From: Fibrella arboris
Lineage (GTDB): Bacteria > Bacteroidota > Bacteroidia > Cytophagales > Spirosomataceae
Direction of reading: 5' to 3'
Length of the DNA: 64,000 nt
NCBI RefSeq assembly: GCF_041321095.1
Contig: NZ_JBGGWE010000001.1
Coordinates: forward strand, 558,001 to 622,000
The notes under the pieces are model-generated. The model did not search any database and was not told the origin of the DNA. It saw nothing but the letters and a program-made list of their open reading frames with translations. The stretch's first letter is position 1. The number at the start of each line of letters is the position of its first letter. Below, in pieces: positions 44,364 through 53,303 of the stretch. The position numbers were made by a program, and so were the translations under genes.

Positions 44364-44873
44364 CTACTGACCTAGCTTGAAGGTAATGCCTACTTTAAGC
44401 GTTGATACAGCCGATCCTAGTTCAGCAAATACACCGGTTTTCTCAGCAAACATATACCGGCCACCAATATGGATGGGTACGTATATGAACGAGCTACCTA
44501 CATAACCAGACCCAGAATAGCCAAAGTAGGTAAGGCCCAAACCAGCATATAGATCAACGTTCTCAGGCGTGCTCAACAGTTCATTGAAGTGGTATGAACC
44601 ACGTGCGCCAATATCAAATGCAGAAAGGCTATAGCCAAAGCTGCTACCATAGCTCCGGTAGCCAACAGAGCCCCCAACGGTGATATTCTTGGCGACGCCA
44701 AAATCAGCAGCGGCGTTGAACCCTAAGGCTGTTGTGCCTAGGTATCCGCCGCCACCCAGGCCAATACCAAGGTTAACGAACTTAGTACCTTTATCAATCT
44801 CCATCTGAGCGAAGCTCTTCGTCGCTACCAGCGACAGGCTGAATAAAGCGATGATTGCGAAAATTTTTTTCAT
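44364..44873 (-). CDS. Small outer-membrane beta-barrel protein
   Basis: The signal peptide MKKIFAIIALFSLSLVATKS ends SFAQ and sets the start at 44873, though the frame is open to 44933. The 169-residue product has Gly-rich alternating strands (NLGIGLGGGGYLG, VDLYAGLGLTYFGYS) and ends VGITFKLGQ. It is a small barrel of unknown role. It appears to be a single gene with a shared terminator. Confidence 0.78.
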   Translation of the reverse strand: MKKIFAIIALFSLSLVATKSFAQMEIDKGTKFVNLGIGLGGGGYLGTTALGFNAAADFGVAKNITVGGSVGYRSYGSSFGYSLSAFDIGARGSYHFNELLSTPENVDLYAGLGLTYFGYSGSGYVGSSFIYVPIHIGGRYMFAEKTGVFAELGSAVSTLKVGITFKLGQ

Positions 44874-44953
44874 TGTGGACTTTTCTTTTTCGTGAAACTT
44901 GGGACAAATAAAGTCAGCTTTTTGGTATTGCAAAGAACAAAGCGGTGTATCTG

Positions 44954-45586
44954 TTATTTATCGGTCTTATTTCGAGCGCTGATGTAACCGCGAATAACAG
45001 TAAATGTCGTAACAGCCAGGAAGAAGAGTATGATCCAGTGCACGTAGTTTATAATCCACGGGAATTGTACACCAAAGTAGTAACCACCTCCTACCAATAC
45101 ACATGTCCAAAGCGCACCACCGACCACATTGTAAAGCATAAACCGACCGATGTTCATGTGGATAATACCCGCCAGCAGCGGCGCAAACGTGCGGACGACG
45201 GGCAAAAACCGGGCAACAATCAGCGCCTGATTCCCATACCGGTCAAAGGTATTCCGGGTGTTGGTGATGTATTCCTGCTTAAAAAACAGCGAATCGGGGC
45301 GATTTTGTAGCTTGACGCCGAAAAAATAACCAATTCCATAGCCCAGTAGCGCCCCGGCTACGGCCGCCCCGAAAATGCAGCTGATGAGTAAACCCAATGA
45401 AACAAGCAGGACTTTTGTGCCCGCAAAGACACCCGCCAGGAAAAGCAGGTAGTCTCCCGGCAGGAAGAACCCGAAAATGACGCCATTTTCGACAAACACA
45501 ATCAGCGTCACTACAACCAGCCCTCCAGTCCGAATGATCTCTTCAGAGTTGAGCAGGTAGCGAAAGAAGTCAAGAATAGCGTCCAT
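44954..45586 (-). CDS. DedA/VTT-domain inner-membrane protein
   Basis: DedA proteins are thought to flip lipids such as undecaprenyl phosphate or phosphatidylethanolamine. The 210-residue protein has ENGVIFGFFLPGDYLLFLAG near 33-52, GIGYFFG near 84, and the signature FDRYGNQALIVARFLPVVRT near 110 with its conserved Arg residues. Re-entrant and membrane helices are as expected. It lies downstream of the ABC-F gene on the same strand with an inverted repeat in the gap. Confidence 0.88.
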   Translation of the reverse strand: MDAILDFFRYLLNSEEIIRTGGLVVVTLIVFVENGVIFGFFLPGDYLLFLAGVFAGTKVLLVSLGLLISCIFGAAVAGALLGYGIGYFFGVKLQNRPDSLFFKQEYITNTRNTFDRYGNQALIVARFLPVVRTFAPLLAGIIHMNIGRFMLYNVVGGALWTCVLVGGGYYFGVQFPWIINYVHWIILFFLAVTTFTVIRGYISARNKTDK

Positions 45587-45589
45587 TTG

Positions 45590-45682
45590 TCAATGAGCGA
45601 ACGAGTGAAAGACAGCCCTACTGTTACAGTCAATGTTGGTTGGCAGAGCCACCTTCCACTCTTTCACTCTTTCGTTCATTCA
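45590..45682. repeat. Imperfect inverted repeat filling the gap between the ABC-F and dedA genes
   Basis: The left part reads GTCAATGAGCGAACGAGTG and then AAAGACAG. The right part is made of 8-base units, CACTCTTT, CACTCTTT, CGTTCATT and CACTCTTT. About 23 of 27 positions are complementary. The right arm runs to within five bases of the ABC-F stop codon. Confidence 0.7.
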
Positions 45683-45686
45683 CTCT

Positions 45687-47591
45687 TTACATGTGTTCTG
45701 CCAGTTCGAGCCAGCGGTCAGTTTTAGTGGCCACCTGCGCCTCAATTTCCTCGATCTCTTTGGCCCAGGCCGTTAGCTGTTCGTGGTGACCGCCGCCATT
45801 CAGCGCGTCAATGACCTCGGCCTTTCGCTGTTCGAGGGCGTCAATTTCGGACTCCAGCGTTTCATATTCACGCTGTTCTTTAAAACTTAACTTCTTTTTC
45901 TGTGCGGGCGCTACTGGGTTTGCCGCAGACAAGTCAACCGGGGCCAGTTTGTGGCTGGCTGAAGCCGATTCTTTCGTGGCCGTATTTTTCTTTGGCTGAG
46001 CCGAACGCGGCCCGGCATCGCGCCACTCGCGGTAGTCGGTATAGTTACCGGGGTAATCGCGCACCTTGCCCTGTCCTTCCAGCACAAACACATGGTCGAC
46101 CAGCCGGTCCATGAAGTACCGGTCGTGGGTAACGATGATGACGCAGCCGGGAAAATTGAGCAGAAACTCTTCGAGCACATTCAGCGTCGTGATGTCGAGG
46201 TCGTTGGTTGGCTCGTCGAGAATCAGGAAGTTGGGGTTCTGCACCAGCACCAACAGCAGTTGTAACCGCCGCTTTTCGCCGCCGCTCAGTTTAGCCACAA
46301 AATCGTACTGCTTTTGCCGGTCGAACAGGAAATGGTGAAGTAGTTGGCTGGCGGTGATCGTCTGTCCATCGGCGAGTTTCATGACCTCGGCCACCTCCTG
46401 CACCACGTCGATCACGCGCTGGTTGTCGGCAATATTCAGTTCGCTCTGCGTATAGTAGCCGAAATTCACCGTTCCGCCGGCCGTGATCTTGCCCGAGTCG
46501 GGGCGTAATTCGCCGATCAGCATGTTGAGCAACGTCGTCTTGCCCATGCCATTCTTGCCGATCAGCCCCACGCGGTCCTGCCGTTTGAAGGTGTAGGTGA
46601 AATGATCGAGCAAAATCTTGTCGCCGAAGCGTTTGCTCAGGTTCTCCACCTCCAGGATCTTACTGCCCAGCCGTGATACCCGCAGGTTCAGGTCGAGTTC
46701 ACCGTCTGTGCGGCGGCCCTTCACTTTACCTTCCAGGTCGTCAAACGCATCTTCGCGGTATTTGGCCTTGGTCCCCCGCGCTTTCGGCTGGCGGCGCATC
46801 CACTCCAGTTCGCGGCGGTAGGTGTTCTTGTTTTTCTCGAATTCGGCGGCGTCGATGGCAATCCGTTCGGCTTTCTTCTCGAGGAAATAGGCGTAGTTGC
46901 CTTTATAGCTGTAGAGCTGCCCCGCATCCATCTCCACAATCTGGTTACACACCCGGTCGAGGAAGTACCGGTCGTGCGATACCATCAGCAGCGTGCCGTT
47001 GTTGGTATTCAGAAAGCTTTCGAGGTATTCGATCGCCTCCAGATCGAGGTGGTTGGTTGGTTCGTCGAGAATCAGCAGGTCGGGGTTCTGGATAAGTACC
47101 CGCGCCAGCGCCACCCGCTTGCGCTGCCCGCCCGACAACGTACCTACACGCTGCTCGACATCCTGAATGCCCAACTCGCCCAGGATCTGCCGAATCTGTG
47201 CCTCGTAATCCCATGCCTCCAGTTTTTCCATCTGGTTCATGGCCTTTTCCAGCGCGTCGTGATCGCCTTCGTTGGCAAGGGCTTTCTCGTAAGCGCGTAC
47301 GGCATCGAGCTGGGCACTTTCGCCGGCCAGCACTTCTTCCAGGATGGTGAGCGCCTCATTCAGGTCGGGCTGCTGGTTCAGGTAACCCACGGTAATGTCT
47401 TTCCGAACGCTTACCAGACCGGCGTCGGGCGGCGCGGCGCCGGCCAGAATTTCGAGCAGCGATGTTTTTCCCGACCCGTTGGCACCCACAATGGCAATTT
47501 TATCGCCCCGGCTGATACCGAAGTTGATGTTGCGGAACAACGTCCGGTCGCCATAGGCTTTGACCAGGTTTTCGGCTGATAGGTAATTCAT
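45687..47591 (-). CDS. ABC-F family ATPase (Uup-like)
   Basis: ABC-F proteins are soluble twin ATPases that act on the ribosome. The start MNYLSAENLVKAYGDRTLFR is at 47591. The first domain has Walker A GANGSGKTS and signature LSGGQRKRVALARVL with DEPTNHLDLEAIEYL. The linker contains EFEKNKNTYRREL. The second domain has GKNGMGKTT, LSGGEKRRLQLLLVL and DEPTNDLDITTLNVL. The last 90 residues form a charged coiled coil of the Uup type. There is no membrane segment. Confidence 0.92.
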   Translation of the reverse strand: MNYLSAENLVKAYGDRTLFRNINFGISRGDKIAIVGANGSGKTSLLEILAGAAPPDAGLVSVRKDITVGYLNQQPDLNEALTILEEVLAGESAQLDAVRAYEKALANEGDHDALEKAMNQMEKLEAWDYEAQIRQILGELGIQDVEQRVGTLSGGQRKRVALARVLIQNPDLLILDEPTNHLDLEAIEYLESFLNTNNGTLLMVSHDRYFLDRVCNQIVEMDAGQLYSYKGNYAYFLEKKAERIAIDAAEFEKNKNTYRRELEWMRRQPKARGTKAKYREDAFDDLEGKVKGRRTDGELDLNLRVSRLGSKILEVENLSKRFGDKILLDHFTYTFKRQDRVGLIGKNGMGKTTLLNMLIGELRPDSGKITAGGTVNFGYYTQSELNIADNQRVIDVVQEVAEVMKLADGQTITASQLLHHFLFDRQKQYDFVAKLSGGEKRRLQLLLVLVQNPNFLILDEPTNDLDITTLNVLEEFLLNFPGCVIIVTHDRYFMDRLVDHVFVLEGQGKVRDYPGNYTDYREWRDAGPRSAQPKKNTATKESASASHKLAPVDLSAANPVAPAQKKKLSFKEQREYETLESEIDALEQRKAEVIDALNGGGHHEQLTAWAKEIEEIEAQVATKTDRWLELAEHM

Positions 47592-47601
47592 ATAGTATTT
47601 T

Positions 47602-47701
47602 AACACGGAGGCACAGAGGTTTCACGGAGAACACGGAGAAATTTTATTTAGAGCTAACTACTAACCCTGTGTTCTCCGTGAAACCTCTGTGCCTCCGTGT
47701 T
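47602..47701. repeat. Perfect 33-bp-arm inverted repeat between tRNA-Gln and the ABC-F gene
   Basis: Arms 47602-47634 and 47669-47701 are exact complements around 34 bases. The arm begins AACACGGAGGCACAGAGG and continues TTTCACGGAGAACAC. It is the same family as the repeat at 60851 (AACACAGAGGAACAGAGG). It ends 11 bases before the ABC-F start. Confidence 0.93.
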
Positions 47702-47725
47702 GAACCTTTTTTTCGTAGAAACAAA

Positions 47726-47755
47726 AAAAGCCGACTCGTTGAAGAATCGGCTTTT
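47726..47755 (-). terminator. Terminator of tRNA-Gln
   Basis: AAAAGCCGA (47726-47734) pairs with TCGGCTTTT (47747-47755). On the minus strand the hairpin is followed by TTTTTTTG. It lies directly downstream of the tRNA. Confidence 0.8.
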
Positions 47756-47761
47756 CGTTAG

Positions 47762-47832
47762 TAGCTCGACCAGGATTCGAACCTAGACAGACAGAACCAA
47801 AATCTGTTGTACTACCCTTATACTATCGAGCT
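47762..47832 (-). tRNA. tRNA-Gln (anticodon TTG)
   Basis: The minus strand folds as a tRNA: acceptor AGCTCGA with TCGAGCT and discriminator A, D arm GTATAAGGGTAGTAC, anticodon stem ACAGA with TCTGT around TTTTGGT (anticodon TTG, reading CAA), and T arm CTAGG-TTCGAAT-CCTGG. No CCA is encoded. It lies 70 bases downstream of gatC on the same strand, and that enzyme completes the charging of this tRNA. Confidence 0.92.
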
Positions 47833-47902
47833 ATTTTGCAATTGCGAGTGCAAAGATACGTACCCAGCCGATCTAAAATCAAGTTAAATCGCAAAAAAAT
47901 TG

Positions 47903-48193
47903 TCATTCCATCACATTGGGCACCTTGATAAATTGGTCATCATGGTCGGGTGCGTTGGTCAGGGCCTGATCGCGAGGGAGTTGATTGGCCACCACGTCGT
48001 CGCGGAGTTTATTAGTAATCTCCTCCGACAGGTGCATAAGCGGCGCTACGCCAGCCGTATCCACTTCGTTGAGTTGCTCCATCCAGTCGAGCACGCTGTT
48101 CAGGCTGTTGAGCAGCCCCGCCTCTTCGTCTGCATTGACGTCCAGGCGGGCCAGATGCGCTATTTTGTGTAACGTTTCGGTATCGACTTTCAT
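47903..48193 (-). CDS. gatC: Asp-tRNA(Asn)/Glu-tRNA(Gln) amidotransferase subunit C
   Basis: GatC is the small subunit that holds GatA and GatB together. The start MKVDTETLHKIAHLARLDVN gives 96 residues; a longer frame to 48229 is not needed. Helical motifs ALxxNSVLDWMEQLNEVDT-like and the C-terminal end (LPRDQALTNAPDHDDQFIKV, then PNVME) are typical. It is followed by tRNA-Gln and preceded by an acyltransferase gene with a 32-base gap. Confidence 0.93.
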   Translation of the reverse strand: MKVDTETLHKIAHLARLDVNADEEAGLLNSLNSVLDWMEQLNEVDTAGVAPLMHLSEEITNKLRDDVVANQLPRDQALTNAPDHDDQFIKVPNVME

Positions 48194-48225
48194 AAAAAAA
48201 CAAATTGACGGTTGAGGCAACGCCT

Positions 48226-48990
48226 TCAAACTACATAGGCCACTTCTTTACTCAATTCATTATCAATCACCTGGTAGGTACGTTCACTGAGCTTGTCGGC
48301 GTCAGCCTGGGTAAGCCCGGTGGTATCGATTGGCTCGTGGAATATGATCCTGACCGGCTCCCACTTTACCCGGAACGGACCGGCGTCGGGCAGAATGCGG
48401 TAATTATTCACCAGCGTCAACGGAACAATCGGTACCTGCTGCTGAATCGCCATCGTGAAGGCACCATCTTTAAACGGGTACACCATTTTAGGTGGCTGCT
48501 GCGCTTTTATCCCTCCTTCCGGGAAAATGATGATGCTTCGTCCCTGCGCCAGGGTACGCATGCACTTGCCCAGCGAATAGGCCCGGCTCTGCGCACTCGA
48601 CCGATCGACCATGACGTGCAGTTTAGCATACATATAGCCAAACAGGGGTATTTTCCGGACGCTGATCTTCCCGATAAAAGCGTACAGGCCCGGCACTACA
48701 ACGCCCGTTACGGCAATGTCGAAATACGAAAAGTGATTGGCGCAGTACACGTAGGCTTTCCCCGGCTCGGGCCGAAATCGCCAATCAATCTTTATCGGCA
48801 TGCCGATGAAGATAAACGCCAATGTCCCCCACGTTCTGACAGCGCCATGCGCCAGTTTCAGCCCAAACTGGCTTTTGCTACTCGCCAGCCAGCTCCCCAA
48901 CAGGATAAACGGCAGCATCAGCAGAAAGAAGACTACAAACGCCAACACACACCAAACCGTGTAGAGCAAACTAAACCAGGATTTTAGCAC
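48226..48990 (-). CDS. PlsC-like 1-acyl-glycerol-3-phosphate acyltransferase
   Basis: The family adds the second acyl chain in phospholipid synthesis. The 254-residue protein has an N-terminal membrane helix (about 8-34) and the catalytic NHFSYFDIAV (His-x4-Asp near 86-91). It also has a middle VMVDRSSAQSRAYSLGK, the substrate motif IIFPEGGI near 155, and VPIVPLTLVNNYRI. It is the first gene of a probable plsC-gatC-tRNA-Gln unit on the minus strand. Confidence 0.88.
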   Translation of the reverse strand: MLKSWFSLLYTVWCVLAFVVFFLLMLPFILLGSWLASSKSQFGLKLAHGAVRTWGTLAFIFIGMPIKIDWRFRPEPGKAYVYCANHFSYFDIAVTGVVVPGLYAFIGKISVRKIPLFGYMYAKLHVMVDRSSAQSRAYSLGKCMRTLAQGRSIIIFPEGGIKAQQPPKMVYPFKDGAFTMAIQQQVPIVPLTLVNNYRILPDAGPFRVKWEPVRIIFHEPIDTTGLTQADADKLSERTYQVIDNELSKEVAYVV

Positions 48991-49098
48991 GAGTTAGAGG
49001 GAGTTAGGGGATGTAACAGACCTAATATTACTAAAATCAGCCTACTAATTACACTATGTCCTTCGAGTGGTATCAAATAAAGGACTGTTAAATAAGCG

Positions 49099-49133
49099 GC
49101 TTCGCGCATAGCGTACATTGCTATGCGCGAAGC
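49099..49133. repeat. 14-bp inverted repeat between purH and the acyltransferase gene
   Basis: GCTTCGCGCATAGC (49099-49112) pairs perfectly with GCTATGCGCGAAGC (49120-49133) around 7 bases. There is no T-run on either side that would make it a clear terminator. Confidence 0.8.
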
Positions 49134-49144
49134 AACGACTTGGA

Positions 49145-50641
49145 TTAGTGTTTAAAATGCCGGACGCCGGTGGTAACCATCGCGATGCCGTGCTGGTTGC
49201 AGTACTCGATGCTGTCTTTGTCGCGAATGGAGCCGCCAGGTTGCACCACCGCCGTGATCCCCACCTGACCAGCAATTTCTACGCAGTCGGGGAAGGGGAA
49301 GAAGGCATCAGACGCCATCACGGCGCCATCGAGGCTAAACCCGAAGGCATGCGCTTTTTCGATAGCCTGTTTCAGCGCATCGACCCGGCTGGTTTGGCCT
49401 ACGCCGCTGGCCAGCAGCACATCTTCTTTGGCCAGAATGATCGTGTTCGATTTGGTGTGTTTGCACACTTTCAGGGCGAACTCCAGCGCACGTACCTCGC
49501 TCTCGGTTGGGGCTTTGTCGGTCACGGTCGTGAACTGATCGGCCGTTTCGGTCACGCTGTCTTTATCCTGCTCCAACACGCCGTTCAGAATGGTTTTCAC
49601 GAGCGTGGTGGGCAGTTCAACGGGTTTCCGCTTTAGCAGAATCCGGTTTTTCTTCGATTTCAGCAGGTCCAGTGCGTCGGGGGCGTAGTCGGGCGCGATC
49701 AGGATTTCCATGAACAGCTTGTTCAGTTCCTCCGCCGTTGCCAGATCGACAGGTACGTTGGTGATCACCACCCCACCAAACGCCGAGATAGGATCACAGG
49801 CCAGCGCTTTGGCGTAGGCTTCGGCTGGTGTAGCCGCCGACGCAATACCGCAGGCGTTGGTATGCTTGATGATCGCATACGTAGGTACGTCCGGCGTAAA
49901 CTCATCGATCAGGCCAACGCAGGCATCCACATCGACCAGGTTATTGAACGACAATTCTTTACCGTGCAGTTTGTCGAAAATAGCGTCGAGATCGCCGTGG
50001 AAGGTGGCTTTCTGGTGTGGGTTTTCGCCGTAACGTAGTTCACTTTTTTTCTGAGCCGTTTCACCGGCGAAATACTGATGAATAGCCGTATCGTAATGCG
50101 AGGTAGTCGCAAAGGCTTCCATCGCATAGCGGCGACGCGTTTCCAGATCGGGCTGGCCATCGGTTTCGGTCAGCACCTGCAATAGATCGGCGTATTGATC
50201 TCGTGACGAAACGATGAGCGCATCCTGGAAATTCTTGGCGCCGGCCCGAATCAGCGATATACCACCAATGTCGATCTTTTCGATGATGTCTTCGGCTGAG
50301 GCACCCGACGCTACGGTTTCTTCGAACGGATACAGATCAACCACCGTCAGGTCGATGGCGGGAATGTTGTGCTCCTGCGCCTGCGCTACATCGCCTTCAT
50401 TGTCGCGGCGATAGAGAATGCCACCGAATACGGCTGGGTGCAGGGTTTTCACCCGACCACCGAAGATCGACGGATAGCCGGTCAGCGACTCAACGGGAAT
50501 AACGGGAATGCCGAGTTGTTCGATAAACGTTTGGGTACCGCCCGTTGAATAGAGCGTAACGCCCTGTTGGTGCAACAACCGGACAATGGGTTCGAGGCCG
50601 TCTTTATAGTAGACCGACAATAACGCAGCAGAAATTTTCAT
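49145..50641 (-). CDS. purH: Bifunctional AICAR transformylase / IMP cyclohydrolase
   Basis: PurH carries out the last two steps to IMP. The start MKISAALLSVYYKDGLEPIV fits the cyclohydrolase N-terminus, so I use 50641 rather than 50701. The protein has YSTGGTQTFIE, VKTLHPAVFGGILYRR, the junction LRYGENPHQKATFH and, in the transformylase, HTNACGIASA and QPGGSIRDKDSIEYC. At 498 residues it is of usual size. A -7 box lies upstream at 50699-50706. Confidence 0.95.
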   Translation of the reverse strand: MKISAALLSVYYKDGLEPIVRLLHQQGVTLYSTGGTQTFIEQLGIPVIPVESLTGYPSIFGGRVKTLHPAVFGGILYRRDNEGDVAQAQEHNIPAIDLTVVDLYPFEETVASGASAEDIIEKIDIGGISLIRAGAKNFQDALIVSSRDQYADLLQVLTETDGQPDLETRRRYAMEAFATTSHYDTAIHQYFAGETAQKKSELRYGENPHQKATFHGDLDAIFDKLHGKELSFNNLVDVDACVGLIDEFTPDVPTYAIIKHTNACGIASAATPAEAYAKALACDPISAFGGVVITNVPVDLATAEELNKLFMEILIAPDYAPDALDLLKSKKNRILLKRKPVELPTTLVKTILNGVLEQDKDSVTETADQFTTVTDKAPTESEVRALEFALKVCKHTKSNTIILAKEDVLLASGVGQTSRVDALKQAIEKAHAFGFSLDGAVMASDAFFPFPDCVEIAGQVGITAVVQPGGSIRDKDSIEYCNQHGIAMVTTGVRHFKH

Positions 50642-50698
50642 TGATAATGTACGATGTAAAGGCTGCCAAGCGCAGTTACCACTCGGCAATAGTGCCTT

Positions 50699-50706
50699 CA
50701 AAAGTA
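50699..50706 (-). promoter_or_regulatory. -7 box of purH
   Basis: On the minus strand this reads TACTTTTG, matching TAnnTTTG, 57 bases upstream of the purH ATG. No firm -33 TTG is visible. Confidence 0.4.
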
Positions 50707-50778
50707 CAATTCAAAATGCGAATGCTGGCAGCAGGGTATAAATCAGACTCGTTCGGAGTAGGCACAAGCAATGACGCT

Positions 50779-51435
50779 TTATCTCCCGGTCATCTGTTTA
50801 CTTAGCTTATCAACGGTAGTGGCCAGATCTGTCTCTTTCCCTACACCTTTGGCGACCGAAGCCATCAGGTCTACCATCTTAACTAACCGACCCATTGGTG
50901 AGTCTGCTTTGGGTGAGTACGTTTCACCACTTCGAACGTCAGAATCCGGCACTGACGCTACAAAACGATAATGTATTCCGTCAACTCCCATAGGGAAAGC
51001 CATCACTGATTTTTGCCCCTGAAAGGTGATATACTCGATGGGCGGGTACCGGGCCTGACTGATCGTTACGAATAAAAACTCGTTTAACCGTTGCCCTAAT
51101 TCCGGGCTGATTTCTATTTTCTTTTCTATTAACGTCAACGGTTCCGGCATACCGCGAATACTCCAGATACGCTTGTTGCAAGTCCGGAAAATCAGGTAAT
51201 ACTCCAGGTGATCTTTTTCCAGAGCTACCAAATATTCAGGGGAGAAAGAAGGGAAGACAATCACTCTGGTCGTCGGATGGTCAGCTAAGCCGACAAAAAG
51301 GTTCTCGCGCACCAGTTTATAGTAATGCTGCTCAGAGCCATTTGCTGAGAAATAGCCTGTACCGGGTTCGAGGTAATCCTGGGCCAGCGCTACGTTGGCG
51401 AGCAGGGAACATAGAATCAGTAAGCCGATTTTCAT
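50779..51435 (-). CDS. Secreted protein of unknown function
   Basis: The 218-residue product has a signal peptide (MKIGLLILCSLLANVALAQ). The mature protein has no motif I recognise. It is moderately rich in aromatic residues (GYFSANGSEQHYYKL, YYLIFRTC) and contains two Cys. The C-terminal 45 residues are predicted helical (MGRLVKMVDLMASVAKGVGK). It is divergent from the flippase gene and probably monocistronic. Confidence 0.7.
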   Translation of the reverse strand: MKIGLLILCSLLANVALAQDYLEPGTGYFSANGSEQHYYKLVRENLFVGLADHPTTRVIVFPSFSPEYLVALEKDHLEYYLIFRTCNKRIWSIRGMPEPLTLIEKKIEISPELGQRLNEFLFVTISQARYPPIEYITFQGQKSVMAFPMGVDGIHYRFVASVPDSDVRSGETYSPKADSPMGRLVKMVDLMASVAKGVGKETDLATTVDKLSKQMTGR

Positions 51436-51598
51436 ACATGCGGGGTAGGTGAGGAAGAGCTAAAACAAGGTAACCGAAACAGTTGATAACTTAACGCGTA
51501 GCATGTTCTTCACCAACAGAAGACCCGCAGGCCGTATCTTCGCAACGTACCTGACGGGACATCTGGCTCCAGGTACGTTGCAGTAACCCACGTACACA

Positions 51599-53125
51599 TT
51601 GAGCACCTTTAAAAAATTAGCCAGCGACACCGCCCTGTATGGTATCAGCACGATTGCGGCGCGGTCGGTGAATTTTTTGTTAACCCCCATTCAGAACTAC
51701 GCCTTCAGGCAGGGCGGTACGCTGGCCTCCAACGTAACGCTCTACGCCTGGATCGGCGTACTACTGACGGTCTACACGCTGGGGCTCGAAACGGCCTTTT
51801 TTCGGTTTGCCGCCCGCAACAAAGGGAAGGAAAACGAAGCCGAACGGGTAAAGGTCTTTAGCCGGACGCTCACCATCGTGGCCGCGATCAGCGTAGTCTG
51901 TACGGCGTTGATTCTGGTATTGTCAACCCCTATCTCGGTGGCGCTCGGCTACCCCGACGAGGTACTGTTTATTCAGTGGACGGCCCTGCTCGTAGGTATC
52001 GACGCCATCATGGCTATTCCGTTTGCGCGGCTGCGGGTTGAGGGGAAAGCGAAGCAGTTTGTGGTGGCCAAGCTCATCAATATTGGGCTCAACGTGCTGC
52101 TCAACGTGTTTTTTATCGTCGTTTGCAAAGACATCACCGAGGGCGATTACCTGCCTCGCCTACGCCCGATCGCCGAACTTTTCTACAACCCTTCCATAGG
52201 CCCCGGCTATATCCTGCTCGCCAACCTGCTGGCCAACGCCCTGTATTTCCTGATTCTGCGGCAGGCCTTTCGGGGTTTTCGCTTTACGTTTGAGTGGCCC
52301 GAAGCCAAAACGCTGGTTGTGTATGCCTTCCCAATTATGCTGACGGGGCTGGCGGCGGTGCTCAACAACCTCACCGACCGGCTATTTCTGGAGGCGTTTT
52401 TGCCCAAAAATTTCTATCCGGGCCACTCGTCTAAATGGGCACTCGATGTATACGGACAATGCTTCAAGTTGTCGGTGCTTATCAGCCTGGCTATTCAGTC
52501 GTTCAAGTTTGCTGCCGAGCCGTTTTTCTTCGGGCAGGCCAACGACAAGGACGCTCCCGACCTGCTAGCCCGCGTCACGAAGTGGTTCATCATCTTCTGC
52601 GTAGCGCTATGGGTAGCCATTGGCCTTAACATGGACCTCATCGGGCTGGTGATCAACCCCGAACGGCGGGCTGGGTTGGTCGTTGTGCCGCTGCTGATGC
52701 TGGGCAACCTCTTCTTGGGGATCTATTATAACATCTCGTTCTGGTTCAAGCTGTCGGACAAGACGCAGTTTGGCACCATCATTACAGCCGTGGGGCTGGC
52801 AGTTACCTTCGGGCTCAACTGGCTGCTGATTCCGATACTAGGCTTCATGGGTTGCGCCTGGGCATTCCTGATTTCCAGCGTGGTGATGACGGTGATGTGC
52901 TACGTGCTGGGCGAGAAGTATTACCCGGTTCCCTACGATCTGCTTGCTGCGGCGGGCTACATCTTCGGCGGTGGGCTACTGATTTATCTGGCGTCGTTTA
53001 TCCAAATCAGTAACCTCTGGTTATCTGTCCCCTATCACATGGCGCTGTTTGGCCTGTTTCTGGGCTGCATCGTGGCGGTGGAGTGGAAAACGTTCGGGCC
53101 GGTGGTACGGGCGCGACTGAAGTAG
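51599..53125 (+). CDS. Polysaccharide flippase (MATE/Wzx-like, polysaccharide biosynthesis family)
   Basis: The 508-residue protein has about 12-14 membrane segments and the Wzx-like N-terminus KKLASDTALYGISTIAARSV. Other blocks are YAWIGVLLTVYTLGLETAFF near 50 and a C-terminal domain beginning near 350 (VVPLLMLGNLFLGIYYN). It should flip lipid-linked glycan across the inner membrane. The conserved N-terminus begins right after a TTG at 51599; no ATG or GTG is placed to include it, so TTG is the likely start. No sugar-synthesis genes adjoin it. Confidence 0.85.
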   Translation: MSTFKKLASDTALYGISTIAARSVNFLLTPIQNYAFRQGGTLASNVTLYAWIGVLLTVYTLGLETAFFRFAARNKGKENEAERVKVFSRTLTIVAAISVVCTALILVLSTPISVALGYPDEVLFIQWTALLVGIDAIMAIPFARLRVEGKAKQFVVAKLINIGLNVLLNVFFIVVCKDITEGDYLPRLRPIAELFYNPSIGPGYILLANLLANALYFLILRQAFRGFRFTFEWPEAKTLVVYAFPIMLTGLAAVLNNLTDRLFLEAFLPKNFYPGHSSKWALDVYGQCFKLSVLISLAIQSFKFAAEPFFFGQANDKDAPDLLARVTKWFIIFCVALWVAIGLNMDLIGLVINPERRAGLVVVPLLMLGNLFLGIYYNISFWFKLSDKTQFGTIITAVGLAVTFGLNWLLIPILGFMGCAWAFLISSVVMTVMCYVLGEKYYPVPYDLLAAAGYIFGGGLLIYLASFIQISNLWLSVPYHMALFGLFLGCIVAVEWKTFGPVVRARLK

Positions 53126-53146
53126 GCGGCAACGTACCTACAAAAT

Positions 53147-53241
53147 AAGAAACCCGGTCCTTCGTTGTCGCTTGCCTGTGGCGAGTGACAACGAGAGCGA
53201 CAACGAGGAGCCTAAACACCTATAAAAAAAGAAACCCGGTC
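53147..53241 (+). repeat. Direct repeat flanking a small inverted repeat in a convergent gap
   Basis: AAGAAACCCGGTC occurs at 53147-53159 and 53229-53241. Between them, GTTGTCGCT and AGCGACAAC pair, and the sequence includes GCCTGTGGCGAGTGAC, shared with the large inverted repeat at 60963-61118. This suggests a short mobile or copied element. Confidence 0.6.
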
Positions 53242-53254
53242 TCGTAAGACCGGG
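53235..53254 (-). terminator. Terminator of the Hsp20-like gene
   Basis: CCCGGTCT (53235-53242) and AGACCGGG (53247-53254) form an 8-bp stem with the loop CGTA. On the minus strand it is followed by TTTCTTTTTTT. It lies 50 bases beyond the gene's stop codon. Confidence 0.8.
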
Positions 53255-53303
53255 CCGCACGCATCTATATGTAACGGAGGCTATTAACTCCGGACAGGAA
53301 GCA

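Noticed and set aside
48205..48987. Plus-strand open frame of 260 codons opposite the acyltransferase
   Set aside because: The minus strand has all PlsC motifs; the plus frame has none.
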